Shown here in pieces: positions 41,640 through 53,048 of a DNA stretch of 64,000 nucleotides. The stretch comes from Aquabacterium sp. Its GTDB lineage: Bacteria; Pseudomonadota; Gammaproteobacteria; Burkholderiales; Burkholderiaceae_C. Each line of letters starts with the position of its first letter. The first letter of the stretch is position 1. The stretch is taken from the NCBI RefSeq assembly GCF_016195855.1, contig NZ_JACPYU010000016.1, positions 248,001-312,000 of the forward strand, in the 5' to 3' direction. The notes under the pieces are model-generated. The model was given only the letters and a program-made list of their open reading frames with translations, was not told the origin of the DNA and did no database searches. Position numbers and translations under genes: made by a program.

Positions 41640-42290
41640 TCAGAGCAGAGGCGCAAGGACGGCCCACACCTGATCCAGCATGATCGGGTGTCCCTTGGGC
41701 AGCGGATGAATGCCGTCAGCCTGGAACCAGTCACGCGCATCGGGCCTGTCGGCAATGCCTTTGAGCAGGAAGGGCACCAGGGCGGTGTGCCTGTCCTTCG
41801 CCAACTGCGTGAACATGGCTGAAAAGTCTTCCGTGTAGCGCTTGCCGTAATTGGGCGGCACCATCATGCCCACCAGCACGACCTGCGCGCCAGCTTGCTG
41901 GCTGGACTGGATCATGGCCAGCAGGTTCTCCCGGCTGCTCTTGAGCGACAGGCCTCGCAGTGCATCGTTCGCGCCCAACTCAATCACCACATGCGTGGGC
42001 TTGTGTTGCTGCAACAGCGGCCCCAGGCGTGTTCGCCCACCCGATGTGGTCTCGCCGCTGATGCTGACGTTGACGACCTCGCTGGCCATACCTTTGTCTT
42101 TCAAGCGGGCCTGCAGCAGGTTGACCCAGCCTTTGCCGCGGGGCAGGCCATACTCGGCAGACAGGCTGTCGCCCATGACCAGAATCGTGTTGGTGCGCGC
42201 CTTGGCTTGCGCCATGCCCATTGCGGTCAACAACCCCGTGGCAGCCAGGATCAGCGCGCGTCGCTTAAAGTCGGTCTTGATCTGATTCAT
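41640..42290 (-). CDS. Arylesterase / TesA-like GDSL hydrolase
   Basis: Periplasmic SGNH hydrolase acting on acyl esters or acyl-CoA. 216 residues with a signal peptide (about 10-30, ALILAATGLLTAMGMAQA). Block I GDSLSAEYGL (catalytic Ser), block II Gly in SISGETTSGG, block III GANDALRG (Asn), and block V DGIHPLPKGH (Asp and His). Most like E. coli TesA. ATG 42290 (MNQIKTDFKRRA) leaves 34 bases to the divergent YbbA-like ATPase gene; longer in-frame starts would overlap it. The tesA/ybbA divergent arrangement is as in E. coli. Confidence 0.92.
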   Translation of the reverse strand: MNQIKTDFKRRALILAATGLLTAMGMAQAKARTNTILVMGDSLSAEYGLPRGKGWVNLLQARLKDKGMASEVVNVSISGETTSGGRTRLGPLLQQHKPTHVVIELGANDALRGLSLKSSRENLLAMIQSSQQAGAQVVLVGMMVPPNYGKRYTEDFSAMFTQLAKDRHTALVPFLLKGIADRPDARDWFQADGIHPLPKGHPIMLDQVWAVLAPLL

Positions 42291-42324
42291 CTTTCGAGCC
42301 GAAGGCTTTCCAACGTTCGAGCAC

Positions 42325-43038
42325 ATGACGTCCATTGCATCCAGCCAGACCCCATCGCCCGCGCCAGCCATCGTTGTGCACGACCTCAACAAGGTGGTCG
42401 AGGACTCCAGTGGCCCCTTGACCATTTTGCACAATATCTCGCTGACGGTGCCGGCTGGCGAGTCGCTGGCCATTGTGGGGGCATCAGGTTCGGGCAAAAG
42501 CACGTTGTTGTCACTGCTGGCCGGGCTGGACACCCCCACCAGTGGCCAGGTGATGATGTGCGGGCACAGCTTGTTCGACATGAGCGAAGACGAGCGTGCC
42601 GCGCACCGCGCCAGTCATGTGGGTTTCGTTTTCCAGAGCTTTCAACTCATCGCCCACCTCAGCGCGCTTGAAAACGTCATGCTGCCGCTGGAGCTGCGCG
42701 GCGACCGCGAGGCCCGGCGCAAGGCGACCGCCATGCTGGAGCGCGTGGGGTTGGGCGCCCGGCTGCGCCACAGGCCTGCGCTGCTGTCAGGCGGTGAGCA
42801 GCAACGCGTGGCCCTGGCTCGGGCCTTTGTCATGCACCCAGCCATCCTGATGGCCGACGAGCCCACCGGCAGCCTGGACCACGCCACGGGGCAGTCGATC
42901 ATGGACCTGATGTTCGAGCTCAACCGCGAAAACGGCACCACCCTGATCCTGGTGACGCACGACGTCCACATCGCCCAGCGCTGCCACAGCCAGATCCGGA
43001 TCAGCGCGGGGCAGATCATCCACGACATCAGCGGTTAG
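42325..43038 (+). CDS. YbbA-like ABC transporter ATP-binding protein
   Basis: 237-residue ABC ATPase of the MacB/LolD/YbbA group. Walker A GASGSGKS, Q-loop FVFQSFQLIAHL, signature LSGGEQQRVALARAF, Walker B ILMADEPTGSLD and H-loop LVTHD. Its divergent partner is the TesA-like esterase, as with E. coli tesA/ybbA, but the large permease (YbbP) that normally follows ybbA is absent: the next gene, 9 bases downstream, is rlmB. A permease may be encoded elsewhere. Substrate unknown. Confidence 0.87.
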   Translation: MTSIASSQTPSPAPAIVVHDLNKVVEDSSGPLTILHNISLTVPAGESLAIVGASGSGKSTLLSLLAGLDTPTSGQVMMCGHSLFDMSEDERAAHRASHVGFVFQSFQLIAHLSALENVMLPLELRGDREARRKATAMLERVGLGARLRHRPALLSGGEQQRVALARAFVMHPAILMADEPTGSLDHATGQSIMDLMFELNRENGTTLILVTHDVHIAQRCHSQIRISAGQIIHDISG

Positions 43039-43047
43039 GATGCCGGC

Positions 43048-43785
43048 ATGAGTCTCAAACTGCTATTTGGCTTCCATGCCGTGTCGGTGCGCCTGAAGGT
43101 TGCACCCAAGTCCATCCGCGAGTTGCACGTTGACGCCACCCGGCGCGATCAACGCATGAAACAGTTTCTGGCCAAGGCCGAAGAGGCGGGCCTGCGTGTC
43201 ATCGACAGCGATGACGACAAGCTGCAGAAGCTGGCGGGCACGCACCGCCACCAGGGCGTGGTGGCGCGGGTCGAGGCCATCCAGCAGAGCAATTCACTGG
43301 ACGACCTGCTGGACTCGCTGACCGAGCCCGCACTCTTGCTGGTGCTCGACGGCGTGACCGACCCGCACAACCTGGGCGCCTGCCTGCGCGTGGCCGATGG
43401 CGCCGGCGCGCACGCCGTGATCGCTCCCAAGGACCATGCGGTGGGCATTAATGCCACGGTGGCCAAGGTGGCCAGCGGTGCGGCCGAAACCGTGCCGTAC
43501 TTCATGGTGACCAATCTGGCGCGCACGCTGACCGAGCTCAAGGAGCGTGACATCTGGATCATCGGCACCTCTGACGATGCGCCCCACAGTCTGTACGAAG
43601 GCCGTGACTTCAAGGGGCCTGTGGCCTTGGTGCTGGGCGCCGAAGGCGCGGGCATGCGCCAACTGACGCGCAAGCACTGTGATGAGCTGGTCAGCATCCC
43701 GATGTTGGGCGGCGTCTCCAGCCTGAACGTGTCCGTCGCCAGTGGCGTGTGCCTGTACGAGGCGCGCCGCCAGCGCTTGGCTTGA
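43048..43785 (+). CDS. rlmB: 23S rRNA (guanosine(2251)-2'-O)-methyltransferase RlmB
   Basis: SpoU-family knotted methyltransferase that 2'-O-methylates G2251 in the ribosomal P site. 245 residues. N-terminal substrate-binding domain (1-85, [13 protein letters not shown] and HQGVVARV) and C-terminal SPOUT domain: [27 protein letters not shown] (motif 1), [26 protein letters not shown] (motif 2) and [19 protein letters not shown] (motif 3). All RlmB landmarks are present. Starts 9 bases after the YbbA-like gene. Confidence 0.95.
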   Translation: MSLKLLFGFHAVSVRLKVAPKSIRELHVDATRRDQRMKQFLAKAEEAGLRVIDSDDDKLQKLAGTHRHQGVVARVEAIQQSNSLDDLLDSLTEPALLLVLDGVTDPHNLGACLRVADGAGAHAVIAPKDHAVGINATVAKVASGAAETVPYFMVTNLARTLTELKERDIWIIGTSDDAPHSLYEGRDFKGPVALVLGAEGAGMRQLTRKHCDELVSIPMLGGVSSLNVSVASGVCLYEARRQRLA

Positions 43786-43803
43786 TCTCATCCAGCAGAC
43801 GCC

Positions 43804-43932
43804 GCGGATCCGGCTACGCCGGTCCGCTGGCGTGCCTTGCAGGCCGCGCCAAGACTGAAGCCTTGGCCCTTCGCCAAGCAGGGAACGTCCGCAGGACCTT
43901 CCCTGTCTAGGCTCAGCCCCCTTGAGGGGGAG
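43804..43932. repeat. Palindromic intergenic element between rlmB and the MFS gene
   Basis: Contains a stem GCGGA-T-CCGGC / GCCGGTCCGC (43804-43827, one bulge, TAC loop) and, further on, CCCCC-TTGA-GGGGG (43917-43930). The second palindrome overlaps the stop codon and last codons of the MFS gene. Low-complexity tracts of this CTCAGCCCCC type recur at gene ends in Burkholderiales genomes, so this looks like a dispersed repeat acting as a bidirectional end; the recurrence is from general knowledge, not visible here. No T run suggests a standard terminator. Confidence 0.5.
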
Positions 43933-45085
43933 GGACGAAGGCGCTTCGGGGGTGGGTCATCTTCTGAGCCCACCAGCTCAAAGCCCAGGCCACGATCATC
44001 AAGGCCAGGCCCAGCCAGTGCAGCTTGCCATAGCCATGCTGGGTCAACACCCAGCCACCGCCCGAAGCTCCCACCGCATGGCCCAGGTAAATGGCCGATG
44101 TGTTCAAGGCCATCAGGGCAGGCGCCAGCCGCGGTGACAAACCGCCCAACCGCGCCTGTTGGCCCGAGTTGGTGGCAAAGCCGCTCAGGGCCCATGGCAC
44201 CAATACCAGGGCGAGCAAGGGCAGGGTATGGCCAAGCGGCCAAGCCAGCAGGCTGAGCACCATCATGCTCAAGGTGATGGTCACGGCGGGTGCCGCCCCC
44301 ATGCTGTCCACCACGCGGTTGAGCACCAGGTTGCCTGCCAGGGCCAGGCAGCCGAACCAGGCAAACATCAGGCTGATCTGCTCCGGGCCGGCGCCAAACT
44401 CATATTTGTAAAGCGGGGCTGCGTAGGCCAGCACCGTGAACTGCCCGGCACTCTGGCATGCGGTCACCAGCACCACGGCCATGAGCAAGGGTGAGCGAAA
44501 CACCTTGCGCCAGGCGCGCATCGACAAGGCTGGGGGCCGAATGCCGGCAGGCAGGCTTTTGTGCACCATCCAGGCCGCCAGCAGGCCACCGGCTGCCACC
44601 AGCATCATGGCCAGTCGCCAGCCCATGCGCTCGCCGATCCATGCAGCCATCGGCATGCCCGCCACCGACGCAATGGACCAGCCCATGAACACAAAAGTGA
44701 TGTGGCGCCCACGGTGGGCCGGCGTGCTCATGAAGCCCATGGTCGCAGCTGCCTGTGGCGTGAAGATGGCGGCCGACAGCACGGTCAAGGCGCGCAGGGG
44801 CCAGAGCCACTCGTAGTCGGGGGCCAGTGCGCACAAGGCATGGCCCAGCGCGTACCAGACCATGGTCCAGGTCAGCAGCTTGCGGCGGTCCATGTGGGCC
44901 ACGGCCGCGGCCAGCAAGGGTGCGCCCACACCCATCATCACCGCGGCAATGGCAATCAGGTGGCCGCCTTGGGTCACGCTGATGCCCAGTGAGCGTGTCA
45001 GGTCATTGAGCGTGCCGCCCACGACCATCACGCCGCAGCCGATCACGAAATTGCCTGCCAGCAGCGCCCAGCGCGCTGCGTTCAT
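43913..45085 (-). CDS. MFS transporter
   Basis: 390-residue major facilitator with about twelve hydrophobic segments. The loop after segment 2 has DRRKLL, and RGRHITFVFMGWSIASVAGMPMAAWIGERMGWR resembles the drug:proton antiporter/sugar efflux group (AraJ/YdhP-like). Substrate unknown. ATG 45085 is chosen; a TTG 33 bases upstream is an alternative. The last residues (SAFVPPPQGG) are encoded within a palindromic intergenic element and may not be native. Downstream of the D-2-hydroxyacid dehydrogenase (45 bases), so possibly cotranscribed with it. Confidence 0.85.
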   Translation of the reverse strand: MNAARWALLAGNFVIGCGVMVVGGTLNDLTRSLGISVTQGGHLIAIAAVMMGVGAPLLAAAVAHMDRRKLLTWTMVWYALGHALCALAPDYEWLWPLRALTVLSAAIFTPQAAATMGFMSTPAHRGRHITFVFMGWSIASVAGMPMAAWIGERMGWRLAMMLVAAGGLLAAWMVHKSLPAGIRPPALSMRAWRKVFRSPLLMAVVLVTACQSAGQFTVLAYAAPLYKYEFGAGPEQISLMFAWFGCLALAGNLVLNRVVDSMGAAPAVTITLSMMVLSLLAWPLGHTLPLLALVLVPWALSGFATNSGQQARLGGLSPRLAPALMALNTSAIYLGHAVGASGGGWVLTQHGYGKLHWLGLALMIVAWALSWWAQKMTHPRSAFVPPPQGG

Positions 45086-45130
45086 GCTCTGACGGGAGAG
45101 GGCGCGTTCGAGCTCCAAGTCAGGCGGGCC

Positions 45131-46138
45131 TCAGTGGTGAACCTTCAGGGCCTCAGGATTGACGATGTTCGTCGGGGTGCCGGCGATGAAATTCAGCAGG
45201 TTGTCGAACGCCGTGCTGAACAGCTGCTCGTAGTTGTCTTGTTCAACGAAGCCGATGTGCGGCGTGCACACGGCGTTTTCCAGGCGCAGCAAGGGGTGGC
45301 CTTGCAGGATGGGCTCGCTTTCAAACACATCCACCGCGGCCAGGCCGGGGCGGCCGCGATTGAGCGCAGCCACCAGGGCGCCGTCCTGCAGCAGTTCGGC
45401 GCGCGAAGTGTTCACCAGCAGGGCAGTGGGCTTCATGCGGCTGAGGTCATCCAGCGTGACCAGGCCCCGCGTGCTGTCAGACAGGCGCAGGTGCAGGCTC
45501 AACACATCGCTGGCTTCGAAGAAGGCTTCGCGCGTCGGTGCCGGGATGTAGCCGTCGGCCTTGGCCTTGGCCCGCGAGGCCTCGCTGCCCCACACGGTGA
45601 CGTGCATGCCAAAGGCCTTGCCATAACCGGCGACGAGCTGGCCAACACGCCCATAGCCCCACACGCCCAGTGTCCTGCCCTTGAGCGACAGGCCCAGCCC
45701 GAAGTTCACCGGCATGGACGCCGATTTGAGGCCGGATTGCTGCCAGGCACCATGCTTGAGGTTGCCGATGTACTGCGGCAGGCGGCGCATGGCCGCCATC
45801 ACCAGCGCCCAGGTCAGCTCAGCTGGCGCATACGGCGAGCCCAGCCCTTCAGCTACGGCAATGCCGCGCTGCGTGCAGGCTTGCAGGTCGATGTGGCTGC
45901 CCACGGGGCCTGTCTGGCAGATCAGCCGCAACTTGGGCAGCTTTTCCAGCAGGGATTGGGGGAAGTGCGTGCGTTCACGGATCAACACCAGCGCTTCGGC
46001 ATCACGCAGGCGCACGGCCAGTTGCCCGGTGCCTTTGACCGTGTTGGTGAAGACCTTGGCAGCCAGTCCGTCAAGCTTGTTGGCGCACTGCAGCTTGCGG
46101 ACGGCGTCCTGGTAGTCGTCGAGGATGATGATGTTCAT
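45131..46138 (-). CDS. D-2-hydroxyacid dehydrogenase family protein
   Basis: NAD(P)-dependent oxidoreductase of 335 residues in the D-isomer 2-hydroxyacid dehydrogenase family. NAD motif LGVWGYGRVGQLVAGYG; catalytic Arg in VNTSRAELLQDGAL, Glu in FESEPILQGHPLLRL, and His in TPHIGFVEQDNYE. N-terminal catalytic lobe RLICQTGPVGSHID. Substrate (glyoxylate, hydroxypyruvate, phosphoglycerate or another) cannot be decided; the C-terminal ACT domain of SerA is absent. ATG 46138 begins MNIIILDDYQD like family members; a longer frame to 46204 is rejected. Upstream of the MFS gene. Confidence 0.87.
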   Translation of the reverse strand: MNIIILDDYQDAVRKLQCANKLDGLAAKVFTNTVKGTGQLAVRLRDAEALVLIRERTHFPQSLLEKLPKLRLICQTGPVGSHIDLQACTQRGIAVAEGLGSPYAPAELTWALVMAAMRRLPQYIGNLKHGAWQQSGLKSASMPVNFGLGLSLKGRTLGVWGYGRVGQLVAGYGKAFGMHVTVWGSEASRAKAKADGYIPAPTREAFFEASDVLSLHLRLSDSTRGLVTLDDLSRMKPTALLVNTSRAELLQDGALVAALNRGRPGLAAVDVFESEPILQGHPLLRLENAVCTPHIGFVEQDNYEQLFSTAFDNLLNFIAGTPTNIVNPEALKVHH

Positions 46139-46213
46139 GGGGCTGTCGGCAGTCCAGCCCGTCATTTTGCTACGGCTGACAACAAACCTGCCCGATAGGG
46201 GCAAGATTTGTCT

Positions 46214-46759
46214 TCACCAGGACGTGACTTTGCCGTGGCGCTGCTCTTCACGGCTCGAAGAGCGGACCGGGAAATGGCTGTCCAGCGCATCCAGGCGCAA
46301 TTGGGCCTCGATCTGGCCACGGTGGACCGAGATCACGCGGAACACATCGGCACGCAGGTGCCACAGTTCGCGCAAGGAGCGGGCTTGTTCAACCAGGCTG
46401 CGGACCTGATTGGCGCGCAGGGATTGCAGATCCCACATCGCGGAGTTGAACTCTGATTTCACTTTGCGCAAGCCCGTGGCGGGTGCGGGTGTGCGAGGCA
46501 GCTCATCCATGTCCCACAGCCAGCACCAGAAGCCGGAGGCCCAGGCCTTCCAGAGCGGCCGGCTGCGTGAGAAGAGGGAAGGGGGCACCACTTGCGCCCG
46601 ACGATGACCCAGGCCAGAAGGCGTGCCCTCGCTGTGAACAAAGGCGTCGTCCGCAGAGGCCGGGCCGCATTTGACCGAAGTCAGCGCGGGGCGGGCTGCA
46701 GCCGCTTGTTGTTCAACGGGTGCTGCTGCGTCGTCGTTCGAGAAGAAGAATGAAGCCAT
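46214..46759 (-). CDS. Hypothetical protein
   Basis: 181 residues with no recognised domain. Ribosome binding site GAGGG 6 bases before the ATG and strand-consistent placement support it as real. N-terminal MASFFFSNDDAAAP with an Ala/Gln-rich stretch, a Trp-rich segment around residues 67-85 (LWKAWASGFWCWLWDMDELPR), then a helical region (about 100-150: SLRANQVRSLVEQARSLRELWHLRADVFRVIS). No signal peptide or membrane helix is convincing. Function cannot be inferred. Nine bases separate its end from the longest reading of the dehydrogenase frame. Confidence 0.6.
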   Translation of the reverse strand: MASFFFSNDDAAAPVEQQAAAARPALTSVKCGPASADDAFVHSEGTPSGLGHRRAQVVPPSLFSRSRPLWKAWASGFWCWLWDMDELPRTPAPATGLRKVKSEFNSAMWDLQSLRANQVRSLVEQARSLRELWHLRADVFRVISVHRGQIEAQLRLDALDSHFPVRSSSREEQRHGKVTSW

Positions 46760-46921
46760 GTCGCCCTCAAGGATTGCGCTTTACCCAGCGGTTCGTCCTT
46801 GGTATCGGCTGCTTGGGGCGCGGGCTTGAGGGTGCTTGAGGCCCGGAACACGTCTCAAAATGGCGTGGTTCTCACACCTTGAAACGTTTGACGATGAACT
46901 TGCTCAAGGCGTGAATTTGTC

Positions 46922-47134
46922 TCAGGCGAGCACAAGCGGGATGGTGCGTGCGGCCTGGCGGGTGGCTTCCTCGGCGCAGGCGGCGGCCAAGGTCTCGCGT
47001 GCGCAGCTTTCGCAACGGCCGCAGCAGGTGGCGGCGCCCGTCTCCATCTGCAATTCCTCGAAGGAGTCGCAGCCAGCCACGGCCAGGCGCTTGATGTCGC
47101 GGTCAGACACGCGGTTGCAGACACACACAATCAT
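46922..47134 (-). CDS. bfd: Bacterioferritin-associated ferredoxin
   Basis: 70-residue [2Fe-2S] protein that reduces bacterioferritin haem to mobilise stored iron. Cluster ligands are C4 and C6 (IVCVCN) and C38 and C41 (CCGRC); further cysteines are C22, C37 and C44. AGGTGG about 10 bases before ATG 47134 supports it over a GTG at 47143. A Fur-like box lies 40 bases upstream, so expression under iron limitation is expected. bfr lies 92 bases upstream on the same strand. Between its stop and the preceding hypothetical gene lie 162 bases without recognised features. Confidence 0.93.
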   Translation of the reverse strand: MIVCVCNRVSDRDIKRLAVAGCDSFEELQMETGAATCCGRCESCARETLAAACAEEATRQAARTIPLVLA

Positions 47135-47174
47135 GATCACCACCTGGCAAGAGATGCAATGCGTTCATTCTAAA

Positions 47175-47189
47175 TGAGAATGATTCGTA
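47175..47189 (-). promoter_or_regulatory. Fur-box-like site upstream of bfd
   Basis: TGAGAAT-G-ATTCGTA matches the 7-1-7 Fur consensus TGATAAT-n-ATTATCA at 10 of 14 positions, with A-rich flanks. It lies between bfr and bfd, 40 bases before the bfd start. Fur repression of bfd in iron-rich cells is the usual pattern; binding is inferred. Confidence 0.65.
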
Positions 47190-47226
47190 TGCAATCACTT
47201 GATCAGGCGGTTTGTAGGGGCATTGT

Positions 47227-47706
47227 TCAGCTGCTCACGTCGCCCATCATGGACTGCAGGTAGTTGGGCAAGCCCACCTTGTCGACCAGATCGATCTGGG
47301 TCTCCAGGAAATCGATGTGCTCTTCGGTGTCGTCCAGGATCGCTTGCAGCAGATCGCGGGACACGTAATCGCGCACCGACTCGCAGTACGCGATGCCATC
47401 CTTGATCGTGTCTTGCGCGCCGCTCTCCAGCTTGAGGTCGCACGCCAGGAGCTCGGGCACGTCCTCGCCGATCATGATCTTGCCCAGGTCCTGCAGATTG
47501 GGCAGGCCATCGAGCGTGAAGATGCGCTCCATCAGCTTGTCAGCGTGCTTCATCTCGCCGATGGATTCTTCGTATTCCTTCTTGGCCAGCTTGTCGAAGC
47601 CCCAGTGTTTCAGCATCCGGTAGTGCAGGAAGTACTGGTTGGTGGCCGTCAGCTCATTCTTCAGTTGAGCATTGAGGTGCTCGATGACTTTGGGGTCGCC
47701 TTTCAT
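47227..47706 (-). CDS. bfr: Bacterioferritin
   Basis: 24-mer iron-storage protein, 159 residues. N-terminal MKGDPKVIEHLN and DVPELLACDLKLE match Bfr. Haem ligand M52 and ferroxidase ligands E18, E51, H54, E94 and H130 are present. The remaining ligand position 127 (Glu in E. coli and Pseudomonas) is Thr here (DDTEEH), so iron oxidation may differ or need another subunit. Divergent from carA. Its iron-release partner bfd follows downstream with a separate Fur-like site. Confidence 0.94.
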   Translation of the reverse strand: MKGDPKVIEHLNAQLKNELTATNQYFLHYRMLKHWGFDKLAKKEYEESIGEMKHADKLMERIFTLDGLPNLQDLGKIMIGEDVPELLACDLKLESGAQDTIKDGIAYCESVRDYVSRDLLQAILDDTEEHIDFLETQIDLVDKVGLPNYLQSMMGDVSS

Positions 47707-47770
47707 GGAATCCTCACTGATGCAGACGCGTGGCTGCGGGGGTTGATGACTTGTCGGTGACAGGATCGGT

Positions 47771-47776
47771 TATACT
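47771..47776 (+). promoter_or_regulatory. Possible -10 element of carAB
   Basis: TATACT, one base from the sigma-70 consensus, in the 212 bases between bfr and carA. The best upstream match TTGTCG (47751-47756) gives a 14-base spacer, shorter than ideal, so the -35 is uncertain. A promoter here would leave a leader of about 135 bases before carA. Confidence 0.4.
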
Positions 47777-47918
47777 CCTAAGGTTTACCCGCAACCACCC
47801 CCCGCCTAGCGAAACCCCCTCGTTTCCTTTACTGGACTCGAACTTGTCACGTCCGTACGACGCGCGTACAGATGTCAAGGGCAGAGCTGGGCGCGCACAA
47901 CAAACGGAGAATGAACCC

Positions 47919-49091
47919 GTGCTGCCCGTACTGCCCCAAGCTCTTCTGGCCCTCGCAGACGGCACGGTCTTTCTAGGCACTTCGATCGGCGCTGCCGGTC
48001 AGACAGTCGGCGAAGTGGTGTTCAACACCTCGCTCACCGGCTACCAGGAAATCCTCACCGACCCGAGCTATTGCCGCCAGATCGTCACCTTGACGTATCC
48101 GCACATCGGCAACTACGGTGTCAACGGTGAAGACGTCGAAGCCTCGAAAGTCCATGCCGCTGGTCTGATCATCAAGGATCTGCCCATCCGCACTTCCAAT
48201 TTCCGTCAGACCCAGACCCTGTCGCAGTACCTGCAAGCTCAAGGCACGGTCGGCATCGCCAACATCGACACCCGCAAGCTGACCCGCCTGCTGCGCACCA
48301 AGGGTGCCCAAAATGGCGCCATCATCGCCTTGCCGGTCGGCCAGGCCGTGACCGATGCGCTGATCGCCGAGGCCATCGCCAAGGCCAAGGCCGCCCCCAG
48401 CATGGCTGGTCTGGACCTGGCTCAAGTCGTGTCGCGCACGGAAGTCGAAAGCTGGACCGAAACCGAGTGGAAGCTGGCCAACCCCGAGCTGGATGGCAAG
48501 CCAGGCTTTGGCAAGCAGACGGCGCCCAGGTTCCACGTGGTGGCCTATGACTTCGGTGTCAAGCGCAACATCCTGCGCATGCTGGCCGAGCGCGGCTGCA
48601 AGGTCACTGTGGTGCCCGCCAAGACGCCTGCTGCCGATGTGCTGAAGTACAAGCCCGATGGCATCTTCCTGTCCAATGGCCCTGGGGACCCCGAGCCTTG
48701 CGACTACGCCATCGCCGCCACCAAGGAACTGATCGAAACCGGCATCCCGACTTTTGGCATCTGCCTGGGTCACCAGATCATGGCCCTGGCCTCTGGCGCC
48801 AAGACCTTCAAGATGAAGTTCGGCCACCACGGCGGCAACCACCCCGTGAAGGACCTGGACACCGGCCGCGTCAGCATCACCAGCCAGAACCACGGTTTCG
48901 CTGTTGACGAGAAGACGCTGCCGGCCAACCTGCGCGCCACGCACGTCTCTTTGTTCGACGGCACGCTGCAAGGCCTGGCCCGCACCGACAAACCCGCTTT
49001 CTGCTTCCAGGGTCACCCGGAAGCCTCGCCCGGACCGCATGACATCAGCTATCTGTTTGATCGTTTTGTTGCGCTGATGGAGAAGAACTGA
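47919..49091 (+). CDS. carA: Carbamoyl-phosphate synthase small subunit (glutaminase)
   Basis: Hydrolyses glutamine and passes ammonia to CarB for carbamoyl phosphate, precursor of arginine and pyrimidines. 390 residues. N-terminal domain [21 protein letters not shown] and [19 protein letters not shown]; class I glutaminase domain with [13 protein letters not shown] (nucleophile Cys) and [13 protein letters not shown] (catalytic His and Glu). The start is GTG 47919 ([14 protein letters not shown]), because no ATG precedes the conserved region plausibly; an ATG 8 bases upstream is in another frame and closes after 21 codons. Two bases separate its stop from carB. Confidence 0.95.
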   Translation: MLPVLPQALLALADGTVFLGTSIGAAGQTVGEVVFNTSLTGYQEILTDPSYCRQIVTLTYPHIGNYGVNGEDVEASKVHAAGLIIKDLPIRTSNFRQTQTLSQYLQAQGTVGIANIDTRKLTRLLRTKGAQNGAIIALPVGQAVTDALIAEAIAKAKAAPSMAGLDLAQVVSRTEVESWTETEWKLANPELDGKPGFGKQTAPRFHVVAYDFGVKRNILRMLAERGCKVTVVPAKTPAADVLKYKPDGIFLSNGPGDPEPCDYAIAATKELIETGIPTFGICLGHQIMALASGAKTFKMKFGHHGGNHPVKDLDTGRVSITSQNHGFAVDEKTLPANLRATHVSLFDGTLQGLARTDKPAFCFQGHPEASPGPHDISYLFDRFVALMEKN

Positions 49092-49092
49092 C

Positions 49093-52368
<3,276 letters not shown>

Positions 52369-52378
52369 ACTGCGAGTT

Positions 52379-52406
52379 CTGCCTGGGGCATCCGTGCTCC
52401 GGGCAG
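52379..52406 (+). other. Hairpin after carB
   Basis: Stem CTGCCTGGGGC (52379-52389) with GCTCCGGGCAG (52396-52406), eleven pairs allowing two G-T wobbles, 6-base loop, ten bases after the carB stop. No T run follows, so it is not a standard terminator; it may protect the carAB mRNA end. Confidence 0.5.
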
Positions 52407-52432
52407 GGATCCAGACAAGCATCCAGTCAAAC

Positions 52433-52490
52433 AGAAGGGCCGCGCCCGGCACCGTCAAAAGATGGTCAAGGTCGCGGCTCCGTTCTTTTG
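52433..52490 (+). terminator. Composite terminator-like hairpin before greA
   Basis: Outer stem from AGAAGG-GCCGCG (52433-52444) with CGCGGC-TCC-GTTCT (52473-52486), with two bulged bases on the 3' side, and an inner ACCGTC-AAAA-GATGGT hairpin (52451-52466). The outer stem runs into TTCTTTTG, a terminator-like tail. It ends 62 bases before greA, so it could close carAB or act as a greA leader attenuator. Confidence 0.55.
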
Positions 52491-52552
52491 TGTAGCCCTG
52501 ATCGCGTGTGTGAAGCGCAGGGCACCGATTCGATTCAAGAGAGACGCGCACT

Positions 52553-53029
52553 ATGTCGACCATTCCCCTTACCAAGCTCGGCGCTGAAAAGCTCAAGGAA
52601 GAGCTGCATCGCCTCAAGCACGTCGAACGTCCTGCCGTGGTGCTGGCCATCGCCGAAGCGCGCGCCCAGGGTGACCTCTCTGAAAACGCCGAGTACGACG
52701 CCGCCAAGGACAAGCAAGGCTTCATCGAGGGCCGCATTCAGGAAATCGAAGGCAAGCTGTCTGCTGCGCAGATCATCGACCCGTCGTCGCTGGACGCCGG
52801 TGGGCGCGTGGTGTTTGGCGCCACCGTTGAAATGGAAATCGAAGCCACAGGTGATGTGGTGACCTACCAGATCGTCGGCGACGATGAGGCCGACCTCAAG
52901 GAAGGCAAGATATCCATCGGTTCGCCCATCGCGCGCGCCCTGATCGGCAAGGAAGCCGGCGACGTCGCCACGGTGCAGGCCCCCGGTGGTGCCCGTGACT
53001 ACGAGATCATCGAAGTCCGCTACGAGTGA
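52553..53029 (+). CDS. greA: Transcription elongation factor GreA
   Basis: Binds the RNA polymerase secondary channel and stimulates cleavage of backtracked transcripts. 158 residues. N-terminal coiled coil (1-75): [19 protein letters not shown], and [20 protein letters not shown] with the acidic tip residues (D and E of GDLSENAEY) that bind Mg. C-terminal FKBP-like domain (80-158): [58 protein letters not shown] ribosome binding site upstream. Follows carAB with a hairpin-rich gap of 184 bases. Confidence 0.97.
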   Translation: MSTIPLTKLGAEKLKEELHRLKHVERPAVVLAIAEARAQGDLSENAEYDAAKDKQGFIEGRIQEIEGKLSAAQIIDPSSLDAGGRVVFGATVEMEIEATGDVVTYQIVGDDEADLKEGKISIGSPIARALIGKEAGDVATVQAPGGARDYEIIEVRYE

Positions 53030-53048
53030 TCAGCCAGCGCTGTAAGCC

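Noticed and set aside
47911..47976. Short ATG frame of 21 codons overlapping the carA start
   Set aside because: The GGAGA before it is too close to act as its ribosome binding site and better suits the carA GTG; no leader-peptide features such as a run of one amino acid were seen.
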